Origin: Natronosalvus vescus
GTDB lineage: Archaea; Halobacteriota; Halobacteria; Halobacteriales; Natrialbaceae
Assembly (NCBI RefSeq): GCF_023973145.1
Contig: NZ_CP099546.1
Coordinates: 2,604,001-2,668,000, forward strand
Direction: 5' to 3'
DNA length: 64,000 bases
A program made the position numbers and the translations under genes. The notes beneath the pieces were generated by a model. It was given only the letters and a program-made list of their open reading frames with translations, was not told the origin of the DNA and did not search any database. The number at the start of each line of letters is the position of its first letter. The stretch's first letter is position 1. Positions 16,440 through 24,702 of this stretch are shown here, one piece after another.

Positions 16440-16931
16440 ATGTATCAACTCGGGCACTACGGCGCGGCACTCATCGCCTACGCACCACTCGGTGCGGGTG
16501 TCGCCATCGCCGGCTACGAGTTCTGGGCCGTTCTCGGAGGGCTTCTTTGCGTCTCGCTCTCGACGCTCCCCGACTGTGACCACCAGCTTCCGTTCGTCCC
16601 CCATCGGGGGCCGACCCACTCGATCCCGTTCGCGATACTCGTCGGGGGCGGGCTTGCCGGTGCCAGTTACGTGGTGCTCGATGCGACGACGGGCACTCCC
16701 GAAGCGGCTGTTGTCGAGTTCCTTTTCGTCGTCGGCACGCTCTCGATCGTCTCACACCTGCTGGCGGATGCGCTGACGCCGATGGGAATCACGCCATTCT
16801 GGCCGCTTTCGAGGCGACACTATACGTTGAACGTGACGCCGGCGAAAAGTCGGCTCGCGAACTACGCCCTCTTTGGACTCGGTATCGGTGCAGTCGTGCT
16901 CGCGGCGATGGTCGTTTCGACGCTGTCGTGA
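16440..16931 (+). CDS. membrane-bound metal-dependent hydrolase (YdjM/DUF457-like)
   Basis: The 163-residue membrane protein has the YdjM-type plan: MYQLGHYGAALIAYAPLG at the start, LPDCDHQLP near residue 45, FVPHRGPTHSIPFAIL near 54-70, and LLADALTP later with a His/Asp pair (SHLLADALTPMGITPFWP). These His and Asp residues are the candidate metal ligands. YdjM-like proteins are inner-membrane proteins of poorly known function. Four hydrophobic segments are visible. The start at 16440 is preferred; an upstream in-frame ATG at 16410 would add ten residues. Confidence 0.88.
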   Translation: MYQLGHYGAALIAYAPLGAGVAIAGYEFWAVLGGLLCVSLSTLPDCDHQLPFVPHRGPTHSIPFAILVGGGLAGASYVVLDATTGTPEAAVVEFLFVVGTLSIVSHLLADALTPMGITPFWPLSRRHYTLNVTPAKSRLANYALFGLGIGAVVLAAMVVSTLS

Positions 16932-16982
16932 GATGGTCGTTTCGACACTTTCTTGAATCAGTTTCGCGCTCGAGCCTTTCAG

Positions 16983-17870
16983 TCAGGACGACAGCGGCTC
17001 TCGCGTGCGTGTGCTTGCACTGAGTTCCCTGTGGACGAGCCACGCACCCACCACCAGCGTGAGAAACAGCGCACCAGCGACGAGGAGGTAGACAAAATCG
17101 AGCGTCGGCGAGTAGGTCATCACGGACTCACGGCTCAGGATCGTCGTCGCGACAGTCAGAACGGTACCCGCAGCGATCACACCGAGACTCGAGATCGCCT
17201 CGAGGTGGGTGCGACCGACGAGCACCGCGAGGACGACCGCGGCGATGAGCGTCAGGAGGACGCCCATCTGGATCGTCAGGGTCATGGGTGTGTTCTGCTG
17301 GATGAACAGCGGGCTCAATAGCACCTGTAGCGGCACCGTGAATGCACCGATCCCGAGGGCGATGGCCACGTGTTTGCCGGTGAGCCACTCGGCCCAGGCG
17401 AACACGAGCGCGACGACGAACAGGACGAAGATCACGATCGCCGTCCAGAAGTGGAAGTTGAGGACCGTCATCTCGTAGGTGAGGACGGTTTCACGGCCGA
17501 GGTACACCTGGATCGGAGTCAGGATCATTCCGGCGGTGACGAGACCGGCGATTCGGCGGTCGATCTGGTCGCTGACTATAGCGACGATTGCAGACGCGAT
17601 GATCGCAAAGCCGGCGAGCATCGCGACGACGCGGTGGATCCACTCCCAGAAACTCGGCTGTCCCTGTGGGAGAAGGTTCAGGAACCCACCGTCACAGACC
17701 GGCCAGTTGGCGTCACACGCCAGTCCCGATCCGGTCGTTCGTGCAGCGACACCGAGGATAATCGTCCCGGCGACGAGGGCCACCGTTACGGTGAGGAGGG
17801 ACGAAAACGCGGCCCGATCGAGATCGATCGGCAACCGAGATGATTCGGACGTCTGAGTATCGTACGACAC
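16983..17870 (-). CDS. ctaA: heme A synthase (COX15/CtaA family)
   Basis: The 295-residue polytopic protein has eight hydrophobic segments. The conserved CtaA feature TGSGLACDANWPVCDGG lies near residues 46-62, with a Cys pair in the first loop. His ligands lie in FWEWIHRVVAM (near 78) and LNFHFWTAIV (near 137). CtaA oxidises heme O to heme A for the aa3-type oxidase, so it serves the cox locus 30 kb away. Start is GTG 17868-17870. It is convergent with the membrane hydrolase gene and divergent from the M24-fold gene. Confidence 0.95.
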   Translation of the reverse strand: MSYDTQTSESSRLPIDLDRAAFSSLLTVTVALVAGTIILGVAARTTGSGLACDANWPVCDGGFLNLLPQGQPSFWEWIHRVVAMLAGFAIIASAIVAIVSDQIDRRIAGLVTAGMILTPIQVYLGRETVLTYEMTVLNFHFWTAIVIFVLFVVALVFAWAEWLTGKHVAIALGIGAFTVPLQVLLSPLFIQQNTPMTLTIQMGVLLTLIAAVVLAVLVGRTHLEAISSLGVIAAGTVLTVATTILSRESVMTYSPTLDFVYLLVAGALFLTLVVGAWLVHRELSASTRTREPLSS

Positions 17871-18000
17871 GGGCTCTCACCGGCAGTTGGCAGTGGCCGT
17901 ATTTGAATTGTCGGTGTCGCTCCCACGGGCCGGGAACCCGACCGAACGTGTGCTGTGCACCGTTCGTCGGATTCAAGAACCCGCCAGCCCACCCACTGAC

Positions 18001-19104
18001 ATGGACAAACTCGAGCGCCTGGATCGATATCTCGAGGCGAACGATCTCGACTCGATCTGGTTCGCCCAGCCCAATTCGTTCGCGTGGCTGACTGGCGGCA
18101 ATGCCGTCGTCGACCGGGAGGGCGATATCGGCGTCGGCGCGATCGGCTACGACGGCGACGAACCCACGCTCCTGGCGAACACCATCGAACTCGACCGCCT
18201 TCGCGATGAGGAGCTCCCGGATCTCGAGGGCCAGTCGGTATCGACCGAATCGTTCCCCTGGTACGAACGGTCACTGCCCGAGGCGCTCGCGTCGTTCGTC
18301 GACGGTCGAGCGGCGGCTGACATCGACGTGCCCGGCCTCGAGCACTTCGATCCGTCGCGGGTACGCCAGCCACTGACCGACACCGATCGCGAACGCTACC
18401 GCTCGCTCGCCCGCGAAACCGCGATGGCGGTCGAAGCGGTCTGTCGCGAACTCCAGCATGACGACACGGAGGCGGAAGTCACCGCGGCGCTCGAGGTCTC
18501 TCTCGCTGCCCAGAACATCGAGGCCCCGGTCGTCCTCGTCGGCGGTGCCGAACGCGCCCAGAAATATCGCCATTACACGCCGAAACCGGTCGAGTTCGGT
18601 GACTATGCGCTCGTGTCGGTGACGACACAGCGACACGGACTCCACGCCAGTTGTACCCGAACCGTGGCGTTCGAGCCGCCAGAGTGGCTCGAGGAACGCC
18701 ACCGGGCTGCTGCTCGCGTCGAGACGACGGCAATTGCGACGACTCGTTCCCTTGCCCCCGCTGGCGGCATCGCCGCCGACGTGTTCGCTGACATCCAGCT
18801 GGCCTACGAGGCGGTTGGGTTCCCTGGCGAGTGGAAACAGCACCACCAGGGCGGTGCAGCGGGCTTCGCCGGCCGGGAGTGGATCGCCACCCCGACCAAC
18901 GACGCCCCGGTTCGGGTGCCGATGGCCTACGCCTGGAATCCGACGGTGCAGGGTGCAAAGAGCGAAGACACTCACTTCGTCACTGAGGACGACATCGAGA
19001 CGCTGACGACGACCGGCGACTGGCCGACGATCGACGTCGAGGCGGTGGGCGAGTACGAACTCGAACTCGAGCGCCCGGCCGTGCTGGGTCTCGAGGACGA
19101 CTGA
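18001..19104 (+). CDS. M24-family (Xaa-Pro aminopeptidase-like) protein, metal ligands not visible
   Basis: The 367-residue protein has an N-terminal creatinase-like domain (FAQPNSFAWLTGG near 21-33) and a C-terminal pita-bread domain. In active M24 peptidases, five ligands (Asp, Asp, His, Glu, Glu) bind two metals. Here the block that normally carries DxG...SDxTRT reads SVTTQRHGLHASCTRTV (about 203-219), with Thr and Cys at the Asp positions, and the later Glu blocks are unclear (TPTNDAPVRVP, GAKSEDTHFV). HHQGGAAG near 281 keeps one His. It may be a non-peptidase homolog. The upstream frame to 17887 overlaps the ctaA promoter region, so ATG 18001 is chosen. Confidence 0.9.
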   Translation: MDKLERLDRYLEANDLDSIWFAQPNSFAWLTGGNAVVDREGDIGVGAIGYDGDEPTLLANTIELDRLRDEELPDLEGQSVSTESFPWYERSLPEALASFVDGRAAADIDVPGLEHFDPSRVRQPLTDTDRERYRSLARETAMAVEAVCRELQHDDTEAEVTAALEVSLAAQNIEAPVVLVGGAERAQKYRHYTPKPVEFGDYALVSVTTQRHGLHASCTRTVAFEPPEWLEERHRAAARVETTAIATTRSLAPAGGIAADVFADIQLAYEAVGFPGEWKQHHQGGAAGFAGREWIATPTNDAPVRVPMAYAWNPTVQGAKSEDTHFVTEDDIETLTTTGDWPTIDVEAVGEYELELERPAVLGLEDD

Positions 19105-19142
19105 GTCGTCCCGATTTTGGGTGCCGAGGGGCTTTCAGTTAC

Positions 19143-19943
19143 TCACGTCACGATCCGTCGAACCACCGGTTCGGGCAACAACTCGAACAGCCAGCTCACC
19201 AGCCGCCACCGCCGGGTCACGTACACGTGCGACCGCTCCTGGCGGATCGCTCGAGCGATGTGTGCGGCGGCCGTTTCCGGCGAGGCGACCCAGAACGGGT
19301 CGTCGGAGAGCAGCATTTCCGTGTCGACGTAACCCGGTTCGACGGTCGTAATCGTCACGTCCGCCTCTCGTGTGGCCTGTCGGTGGCGTAACCCCTCGAG
19401 GTACGTCGAGACGAAGGCTTTCGAGGCGTTGTACGCTGGCGCGTTCGGGTTCCCGAAGCGAGCGGCGACCGAGGAGATGCCGACGAGGTGGCCGTCCGTG
19501 TCTCCGTTTTGGGTCCCGTTCCCGTTCCCATCCCCCTCGTATTCGTCACGCTCGCGTGACTCGCGGGACTCGAAATGCTCGAGCGCCGCCGTCGCCAACG
19601 CGGTGAACCCACGGACGTTGACGTCGATCGTCTCTCGTTCGGGAGCCCACTCGAGGTCGCGGTTTCCGGTACCGACGCCCGCGCTGAGGACGACGAGATC
19701 GACCGACGGCATCGCCTCGACGAGTTCGAAAAAGCCAGTACGGGCGTCCTCGACGTCCGTGACGTCCATCGTCGCCACGTACGCCTGGGTCGGCAGTTCG
19801 GCGCCGACCGCCTTCAGCCGTTCCGTTCGTCTCGCCGCCAGGCCGACCGCGTACCCCGCGTCGGCGAGTTCGTGCGCCAGTGCCTCGCCGATTCCAGCGG
19901 AAGCGCCGACGATGATCGCCCCGCGCGCTCGCGTCTGCGACAT
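19143..19943 (-). CDS. SDR-family oxidoreductase
   Basis: The 266-residue protein has the NAD(P) motif GASAGIGEALAHEL near residue 12, the strand VLSAGVGTGNRD near 83, and the catalytic Tyr-x3-Lys in YNASKAFVSTYLEG near 171, with ISSVAA before it. The dehydrogenase substrate is unknown. A low-complexity loop DEYEGDGNGNGTQNGDTDG (about 139-157) interrupts the core between strands and is not typical. The start ATG 19941-19943 is favoured; longer frames run into a basic sequence. Confidence 0.9.
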   Translation of the reverse strand: MSQTRARGAIIVGASAGIGEALAHELADAGYAVGLAARRTERLKAVGAELPTQAYVATMDVTDVEDARTGFFELVEAMPSVDLVVLSAGVGTGNRDLEWAPERETIDVNVRGFTALATAALEHFESRESRERDEYEGDGNGNGTQNGDTDGHLVGISSVAARFGNPNAPAYNASKAFVSTYLEGLRHRQATREADVTITTVEPGYVDTEMLLSDDPFWVASPETAAAHIARAIRQERSHVYVTRRWRLVSWLFELLPEPVVRRIVT

Positions 19944-20024
19944 AGTCGTGCATTCGATGTCGACGGCATAACTGTGGTGCCTCGAGGGCGACACCCATTT
20001 TTCGCCTCGCGCCCTGAAAGACGC

Positions 20025-20510
20025 ATGGTCGAGGTACTCGTCGCCCTCTCGATTGCTCTCTTCCTCGCCGGGATCGTCGGGACAGTGGTGCCGCTTGTCC
20101 CCGGTGGCATCCTCTCGTTGTCCGGCCTGTTCCTCTACTGGTGGCAATCCGGCTACGCGGAACCGGGACTGCTGGCACTCGCTGTCCTGACCAGCCTCGG
20201 ACTGTTGACGCTCTTCGTGGAGTTCTTCGCGGGCTCGATCGCCGCCCGTGCCGGTGGCGCATCCTGGGGAACGACCGTCGCAGGAGCCGTCGCTGGCATC
20301 GTCCTGATGCTCGTGACCGGCCCGCTCGGTCTACTCGTCGGGCTCTTCGGCACGATCTTCGTCCTCGAGTTCGCCGCCAACGGTGACCTCGACGGGAGCC
20401 TCCGTACCGCGGGCTACGCGACGGCTGGCATCCTCGCCTCGACGGCCGTGCAGGTGATGCTCACGACGACGATATTTCTCGGCTTTCTCGTCGCGGTGTT
20501 CGTGCTCTGA
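20025..20510 (+). CDS. DUF456 family membrane protein
   Basis: The 161-residue protein is highly hydrophobic with Gly-rich helices, matching DUF456: GIVGTVVPLVPGGILSLSGL near 17-36, EFFAGSIAARAGGASWGTTVAGAVAG near 67-92 and GPLGLLVGLFGTIFVLEF near 99-116. The function is unknown; it is a widespread small membrane protein. A T-rich box (catttttcg, near 19995-20003) about 28 bases before the ATG suggests a leaderless transcript. It is divergent from the SDR gene. Confidence 0.9.
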   Translation: MVEVLVALSIALFLAGIVGTVVPLVPGGILSLSGLFLYWWQSGYAEPGLLALAVLTSLGLLTLFVEFFAGSIAARAGGASWGTTVAGAVAGIVLMLVTGPLGLLVGLFGTIFVLEFAANGDLDGSLRTAGYATAGILASTAVQVMLTTTIFLGFLVAVFVL

Positions 20511-20600
20511 TCGAGCCGTTCACCGAACGCACCAAACGTGATGAACATATCGAACGCACCGAAACGATTGTGCCGGTCGCTCACGCAATAGTGGACACCG

Positions 20601-20774
20601 ATGGAGTGTGCCGAAGACGACTGCGACCGCCCGGCGGCCGTCGAGTTACACATCCCGTGGGCCGACAATCGGCTCGTGTGTGCGGCCCACGCGCGGGTAC
20701 TCGGTCGTCAGGACGGCGTCGTCGCCGACCCGCGTCCCGACAGCGGGGACGACCTGCTCGAGGGAGACGAGTGA
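20601..20774 (+). CDS. 57-residue Cys-rich (zinc-finger-like) protein
   Basis: This short gene encodes MECAEDDCDRPAAVELHIP followed by WADNRLVCAAHARVLG and a polar tail. The Cys-x4-Cys and Cys-x2-His pairs (Cys3, Cys8, Cys28, His31) are spaced like a small zinc-binding knuckle. The acidic composition fits a halophilic protein. It lies between the DUF456 gene and the end of the glutamyl-tRNA synthetase gene. Function is unknown. Confidence 0.7.
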   Translation: MECAEDDCDRPAAVELHIPWADNRLVCAAHARVLGRQDGVVADPRPDSGDDLLEGDE

Positions 20775-20808
20775 TAACGAGTCGGAACCCCTCAGGCTGC
20801 ACCCTCGT

Positions 20809-22530
20809 TCAGGGATGAGCGTAGTACGCGACGACCGACCCGTCCTCTTCGACCCGGTCGATTCGGGCGAAGCCGACGCGCTCGAACTGGACGAGATCGT
20901 CGGCCTCGAGGTCGCCGACCTCCGGTTCGGCCCGCCCCTCGACGTCACCGTCCATCGTCCGGAGTCGCAGGGGAACGCTCTCGGCGGCGGGCACCCAGTG
21001 AACCACGTCGACGTCCCCATCGCGAACGACGTCGATCGAGTCGCCGGTGTACTGGAGGACGTCCCGGGTGTACTGGAAGCAGCCGAGCCCCTTCAGCCAG
21101 ATGCGCTCCTCGCGCTGGGGAAGGTCGTCCCCCTCGAGCAGGACGGCCTTGCCTGCGGGAATGTGACGGACGCCTCGATCCTCGTGGTTGGGGTGCAGTT
21201 GCGGCGTGGCCGCCTCGGGTGGGCTGCCGGCCAGACCGATTTCGACGCCCTCGCGGACGAAAAAGCGCCGATCGGTCTCTTCGTCGATCAGGTCGCGGTT
21301 TTTGGCGTAGACGGCGCTCATCGCGAGGTCGACGTCGCTCGTGGAGGTGCCGAGTTCCGCCATCGCGTCGGTGATCGCTTCTCCGCGGATCCCCCGGCGG
21401 CGGAGGCTCTGGAGGGTTGGCGCTCGAGGATCGTCCCAGCCGTCGAGTTCGCCCGCGTCGATCAGTTCCGAAAGCGTCGAAGTACTCATCTTCACGTCGT
21501 ACGCGTCGACCTGGACGTGTCCCCAGTGGATCACCTCGGGGTACTCCCAGCCGAAGTACTCGTAGACGAACCGCTGGCGTTTCGCGGAGTCCTGGAGGTC
21601 GATGCCACGAATGATGTGCGTGATGCCGATCAGGTGGTCGTCGATGCCCGACTGGAAATCGAGCATCGGCCAGCAGCGGTACTCGCTTGCTTCCTCGCGC
21701 GGATGGGGCGTGTCGACCATCCGGAACGCCACGAAGTCCCGGAGTGCGGGGTTTTTGTGCTCGATGTCGGTCTTGACCCGCAAGACCATCTCGCCGCTGT
21801 CGTAGACCCCGGCGATCATGTCCTCGAACTCGTCGTGGATCGTCTCGATCGACTTCCCGCGGTGTGGGCAGGGCTCGCCGGCGTTTTTCAGTTCCGAGAA
21901 GTCCTCGCCGGCACACGAACAGGTGTACGCGCCGCCCTCCTGAATCAGTTCTCGGGCGTGATCGTAGTAGATCTCGAGGCGGTCGCTGGCCTTGTAGACC
22001 TCGTCGGCCTCGAACCCGAGGTACTCGAGATCCTCGAGGATGGCGTCGTAGGCCTCGAGGTCGGGGCGCTTGGTTTCGGGGTCGGTGTCGTCGAAGCGGA
22101 CGCAGAACCAGCCGTCGTACAGCTCCTTGTACGTCCCGATGACGGCCGGCATCCGCCCGTGACCCAGGTGCCACGGACCGTTCGGATTCGGCGCACAGCG
22201 CATCCGGATCTGGTCGAATTCTTCGGCCCGTGGCAGTTCCGGGAGCACCTGCTCGTCTTCCTCCTCGTCGGCCTCGAGTTCGGCCAGTTCTTCAGGGGCC
22301 AGTTCCTCGAGTCGGGCGCGTCGCTCGTCGTTGCCCAGGTCGTTCACGCGGGAAACGACGCCACCGACGACGCCGGGAACGGCGTCGGCGTGCTCACGAA
22401 AGTCGGGATTGTCGCCCATTAACGGCCCCATGACGGCGCCGACGTTGGCTTCGCTCTCGTGTTTGACCGCGTTCAGGAGCGCGTGCTTTTCGGCCTCGCG
22501 CTCGATACGGGTTCGTAACTCGTCATCCAT
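20809..22530 (-). CDS. gltX: glutamyl-tRNA synthetase (non-discriminating, archaeal type)
   Basis: The 573-residue class I synthetase has an N-terminal acidic extension of about 105 residues typical of archaea. The HIGH-type motif follows in CAPNPNGPWHLGHGRM (HLGH near residue 119), then the ATP/tRNA-binding FDDTDPETKR near 142, and a KMSKS-like VKMSTS near 348. Four Cys/His (YTCSCAGEDFSELKNAGEPCPHRGK, about 200-225) form the zinc-like site. Archaea lacking GlnRS use this enzyme to make Glu-tRNA(Gln) for amidation. Start ATG 22528-22530 gives the usual MDDELR; the frame is open upstream to 22560. Confidence 0.97.
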   Translation of the reverse strand: MDDELRTRIEREAEKHALLNAVKHESEANVGAVMGPLMGDNPDFREHADAVPGVVGGVVSRVNDLGNDERRARLEELAPEELAELEADEEEDEQVLPELPRAEEFDQIRMRCAPNPNGPWHLGHGRMPAVIGTYKELYDGWFCVRFDDTDPETKRPDLEAYDAILEDLEYLGFEADEVYKASDRLEIYYDHARELIQEGGAYTCSCAGEDFSELKNAGEPCPHRGKSIETIHDEFEDMIAGVYDSGEMVLRVKTDIEHKNPALRDFVAFRMVDTPHPREEASEYRCWPMLDFQSGIDDHLIGITHIIRGIDLQDSAKRQRFVYEYFGWEYPEVIHWGHVQVDAYDVKMSTSTLSELIDAGELDGWDDPRAPTLQSLRRRGIRGEAITDAMAELGTSTSDVDLAMSAVYAKNRDLIDEETDRRFFVREGVEIGLAGSPPEAATPQLHPNHEDRGVRHIPAGKAVLLEGDDLPQREERIWLKGLGCFQYTRDVLQYTGDSIDVVRDGDVDVVHWVPAAESVPLRLRTMDGDVEGRAEPEVGDLEADDLVQFERVGFARIDRVEEDGSVVAYYAHP

Positions 22531-22790
22531 CTTGTGGGTGGGTTTTCCCCGCGCGTTCAAAACAACCGCGGTGTTGGCGCGTGTTCGGCGGTGGTAGCGT
22601 GGGCTCGGTGGTAATTCTGCGATCGATACGACCGGAGGTGGTCGATACGACTTCTCGTCGCAGCTGACGGTGGTACTCTATCCGTAACTCCGAGCGTAAC
22701 CGCTCGAGTGGGCGTCGAATCCTGAATAGTGTGTTCGAGATTCGGGTATCGGTACGTCTCCCGTCTCGAACGTGTCGGTATCCCCACACC

Positions 22791-22798
22791 CTTATTTA
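22791..22798 (+). promoter_or_regulatory. TATA-like box of a leaderless small gene
   Basis: The sequence cttattta lies 28 bases, centre to ATG, before the start at 22823. This is the classical distance for leaderless haloarchaeal transcripts. Confidence 0.65.
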
Positions 22799-22822
22799 CC
22801 ACTCGTCGTGGTACGAGCACCC

Positions 22823-23011
22823 ATGGAACCAACGGCTGCACGTCGCTGCCACCTCCTCTTTGCCGTCTCGCTGATCCTGCTTACGATCGGCATCGGCTAC
22901 TGTGTCATCGTCGGAACCTGCCTTGCTGACTTCGCGGTCGTCGTCGCCGGCCTCGTCGCCGGGTGGATCGCGCTGTTTTACTGTCTGGGACATGCCTCGG
23001 GCTGGGGGTAG
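22823..23011 (+). CDS. 62-residue two-TM membrane protein
   Basis: The protein has a short start (MEPTAARRC), a first hydrophobic segment (HLLFAVSLILLTIGIGYCVIV), a short loop with Cys, and a second segment (FAVVVAGLVAGWIALFYCLG). Three to four Cys are at the membrane edges, which is unusual for so short a haloarchaeal protein. A precisely spaced TATA box supports the start and the gene. Function is unknown. Confidence 0.7.
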   Translation: MEPTAARRCHLLFAVSLILLTIGIGYCVIVGTCLADFAVVVAGLVAGWIALFYCLGHASGWG

Positions 23012-23223
23012 ACGTTCGTATAGACGGCCTCGACTTCCACGTTGGCTGCGTCGCCAGCCATCCAGGACTGGATCCCCTCGAGTTCGTGCTCGATCTTGCA
23101 CCGTTTGGCGGGTGACGCGCGTACAGCTCTCTCGTGGTCGGTCACGGTGGCGTTACAACGGCCGCCCCACATCGCGGTCGGGAGTACACGTGCAAAAAAC
23201 GGGAACGGATCTCGGCTGACACC

Positions 23224-23897
23224 TCAATCGGAAACGGCCTCGATATATTCCTCGTAGACGATGAACTGGGAGATCTGCATCCAGAGTGCGAACTGCTCGA
23301 GGTCGCCGTCGTTGTACGCCTCGAGCCACTCGGTTTTGACGCCCCAGCCGTGGGCCTGCCCCTCGAGCGGGTTGACGATGTCACCGATGAGCATCTCGTA
23401 CTCCCGGCGCCGCCGTTCTGGACGACGGTCTGGTTGTACGCCTGGACGATGACGCCCATCTCGTCGATCGTGGCCTGATGGAGTTCGTCGTTCGGGTCGT
23501 TCTCGGGGAGTACCGGTTCGTCGTCTGCGTCGTCGGACTCGGTCGCGTCATCGTCGGTGTTCCCGTCCGCGTCATCATCGGTCGCGTTCGAGTCCGAGTC
23601 CGCCCCCTCGAGATCGCTATCGTCGGTCGATCGATACTGGAGGATCAGATCCCCATCGTGTTCGTACATCGCGTCGACGGTGATCTCGTAGCCCTCGAGT
23701 CGCTCCTCGAGGACGTAGTAGAACTCGTTTGGAGTACCTTCTGGCGGGTCGGCGGGTTCGACGGGGTCGAACGAGCGACGGCCGCTGTCGCCGACGAACG
23801 AGCCGAGACAGCCGGCGAGTCCGGCGATACCGGTTACCGCAGTACCGCCGAGAAACTGGCGCCGAGAGAGGGATGGAGCCTGGTGTGCCATACGCAT
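23224..23897 (-). pseudogene. Tat-type lipoprotein gene with a one-base frameshift
   Basis: The N-terminus is a classic Tat lipoprotein signal: SRRQFLGGTAVTGIAGLAGCLG. A soluble domain (NEFYYVLEERLEGYEITVDAMYEHDGDLILQYRS) is followed by an Asp/Thr-rich acidic insert of about 50 residues. The frame continues to TVVQNGGAG, and there a minus-strand codon frame change is needed: the next in-frame-related sequence is EYEMLIGDIVNPLEGQAHGWGVK, ending with QFIVYEEYIEAVSD and a stop at 23224-23226. The switch lies at about 23403-23412 and fits loss of one base. The length 674 is not a multiple of three. It could be a real mutation or an assembly error. Two ATGs at 23897 and 23891 are possible starts. 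Confidence 0.8.
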
Positions 23898-24110
23898 TCT
23901 GGGTTCGTTCACCCCAAAAACCTCCGTTCGATTTCGAGGCGTGAGTCGTGGCGTAACTCGAGACGTGAGTCGACCGCCGTCGGCCCATCGTCGACTGCAG
24001 GTGCACGAAACCTGTCGCACTTCCATCACCCAGCGCCTCCCCGGCGACGCACGTCCGCACCTGCCCCCGGCGACGAACGTTTTTCACGCGTCGTGACCTC
24101 GAGTACGCCG

Positions 24111-24662
24111 ATGGCAGCGCTGACGACGGAACGACTCGAGCGTGCGGCGGCCGAGTACGCGGAACGCGAGCCACTCGCAACGGTCGAGACCGAACGACTC
24201 GAGACGCTCCCGGACGCGTTCGCCGACGGTTCGTTCCTCTGGAAGGACGCCGAATGGGTCGTCCGCTGGTACGCCAGACGGCCGCTGCGCGGCGACGCCC
24301 ACCCGGCGGAGTCGGCGTTCCGGGAGAACGACTGGGACGCCATTGAGGCGGCAATCGACGACGCCGTGGACGCGGCGGAAGCTGACGACACTCGGGACGC
24401 GCTCGAGGTGCTCACCAACCTGTCGGGGTTCGACGTCCCGGTCGCATCAGCGTATCTCGCCTACATCGATCCCGATCGGTACCTCGTAGTCGACGACCGA
24501 CTCTGGGAGACGGTGGCGGCACATACCGACCTCGATCCCCCGGTACCTGAGCCGATCGGCGTCGACGACTACCTGGCCTACCTCGAGTGCTGTCGCGACC
24601 TGGCGCGGACACACGAGCTCGAGCTGGTGGCGGTATACCGGGCGCTGTGGCGGGTAGGGTGA
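24111..24662 (+). CDS. haloarchaeal hypothetical protein with helix-rich, HhH-glycosylase-like segment
   Basis: The 183-residue protein is acidic and helical. Residues near 100-135 read ALEVLTNLSGFDVPVASAYLAYIDPDRYLVVDDRLWE. A Gly-Val-Ala-Ser helix followed by a conserved Asp resembles HhH-GPD DNA glycosylase-type folds (GIG..vASayL..p..y.i.D), but no catalytic Lys in the usual place is seen. A T-rich box (gtttttca, about 24079-24086) lies about 30 bases before ATG 24111, supporting the short form over the upstream frame. The function is unknown; the glycosylase idea is weak. Confidence 0.75.
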   Translation: MAALTTERLERAAAEYAEREPLATVETERLETLPDAFADGSFLWKDAEWVVRWYARRPLRGDAHPAESAFRENDWDAIEAAIDDAVDAAEADDTRDALEVLTNLSGFDVPVASAYLAYIDPDRYLVVDDRLWETVAAHTDLDPPVPEPIGVDDYLAYLECCRDLARTHELELVAVYRALWRVG

Positions 24663-24702
24663 GTGAGGAAACTCGGACAGGTACCGACCACTCGCAGCAG
24701 GG

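Noticed and set aside
20608-22422. 604-codon plus-strand frame opposite gltX
   Set aside because: Shadow of the synthetase; composition Val/Asp-rich with no domain.
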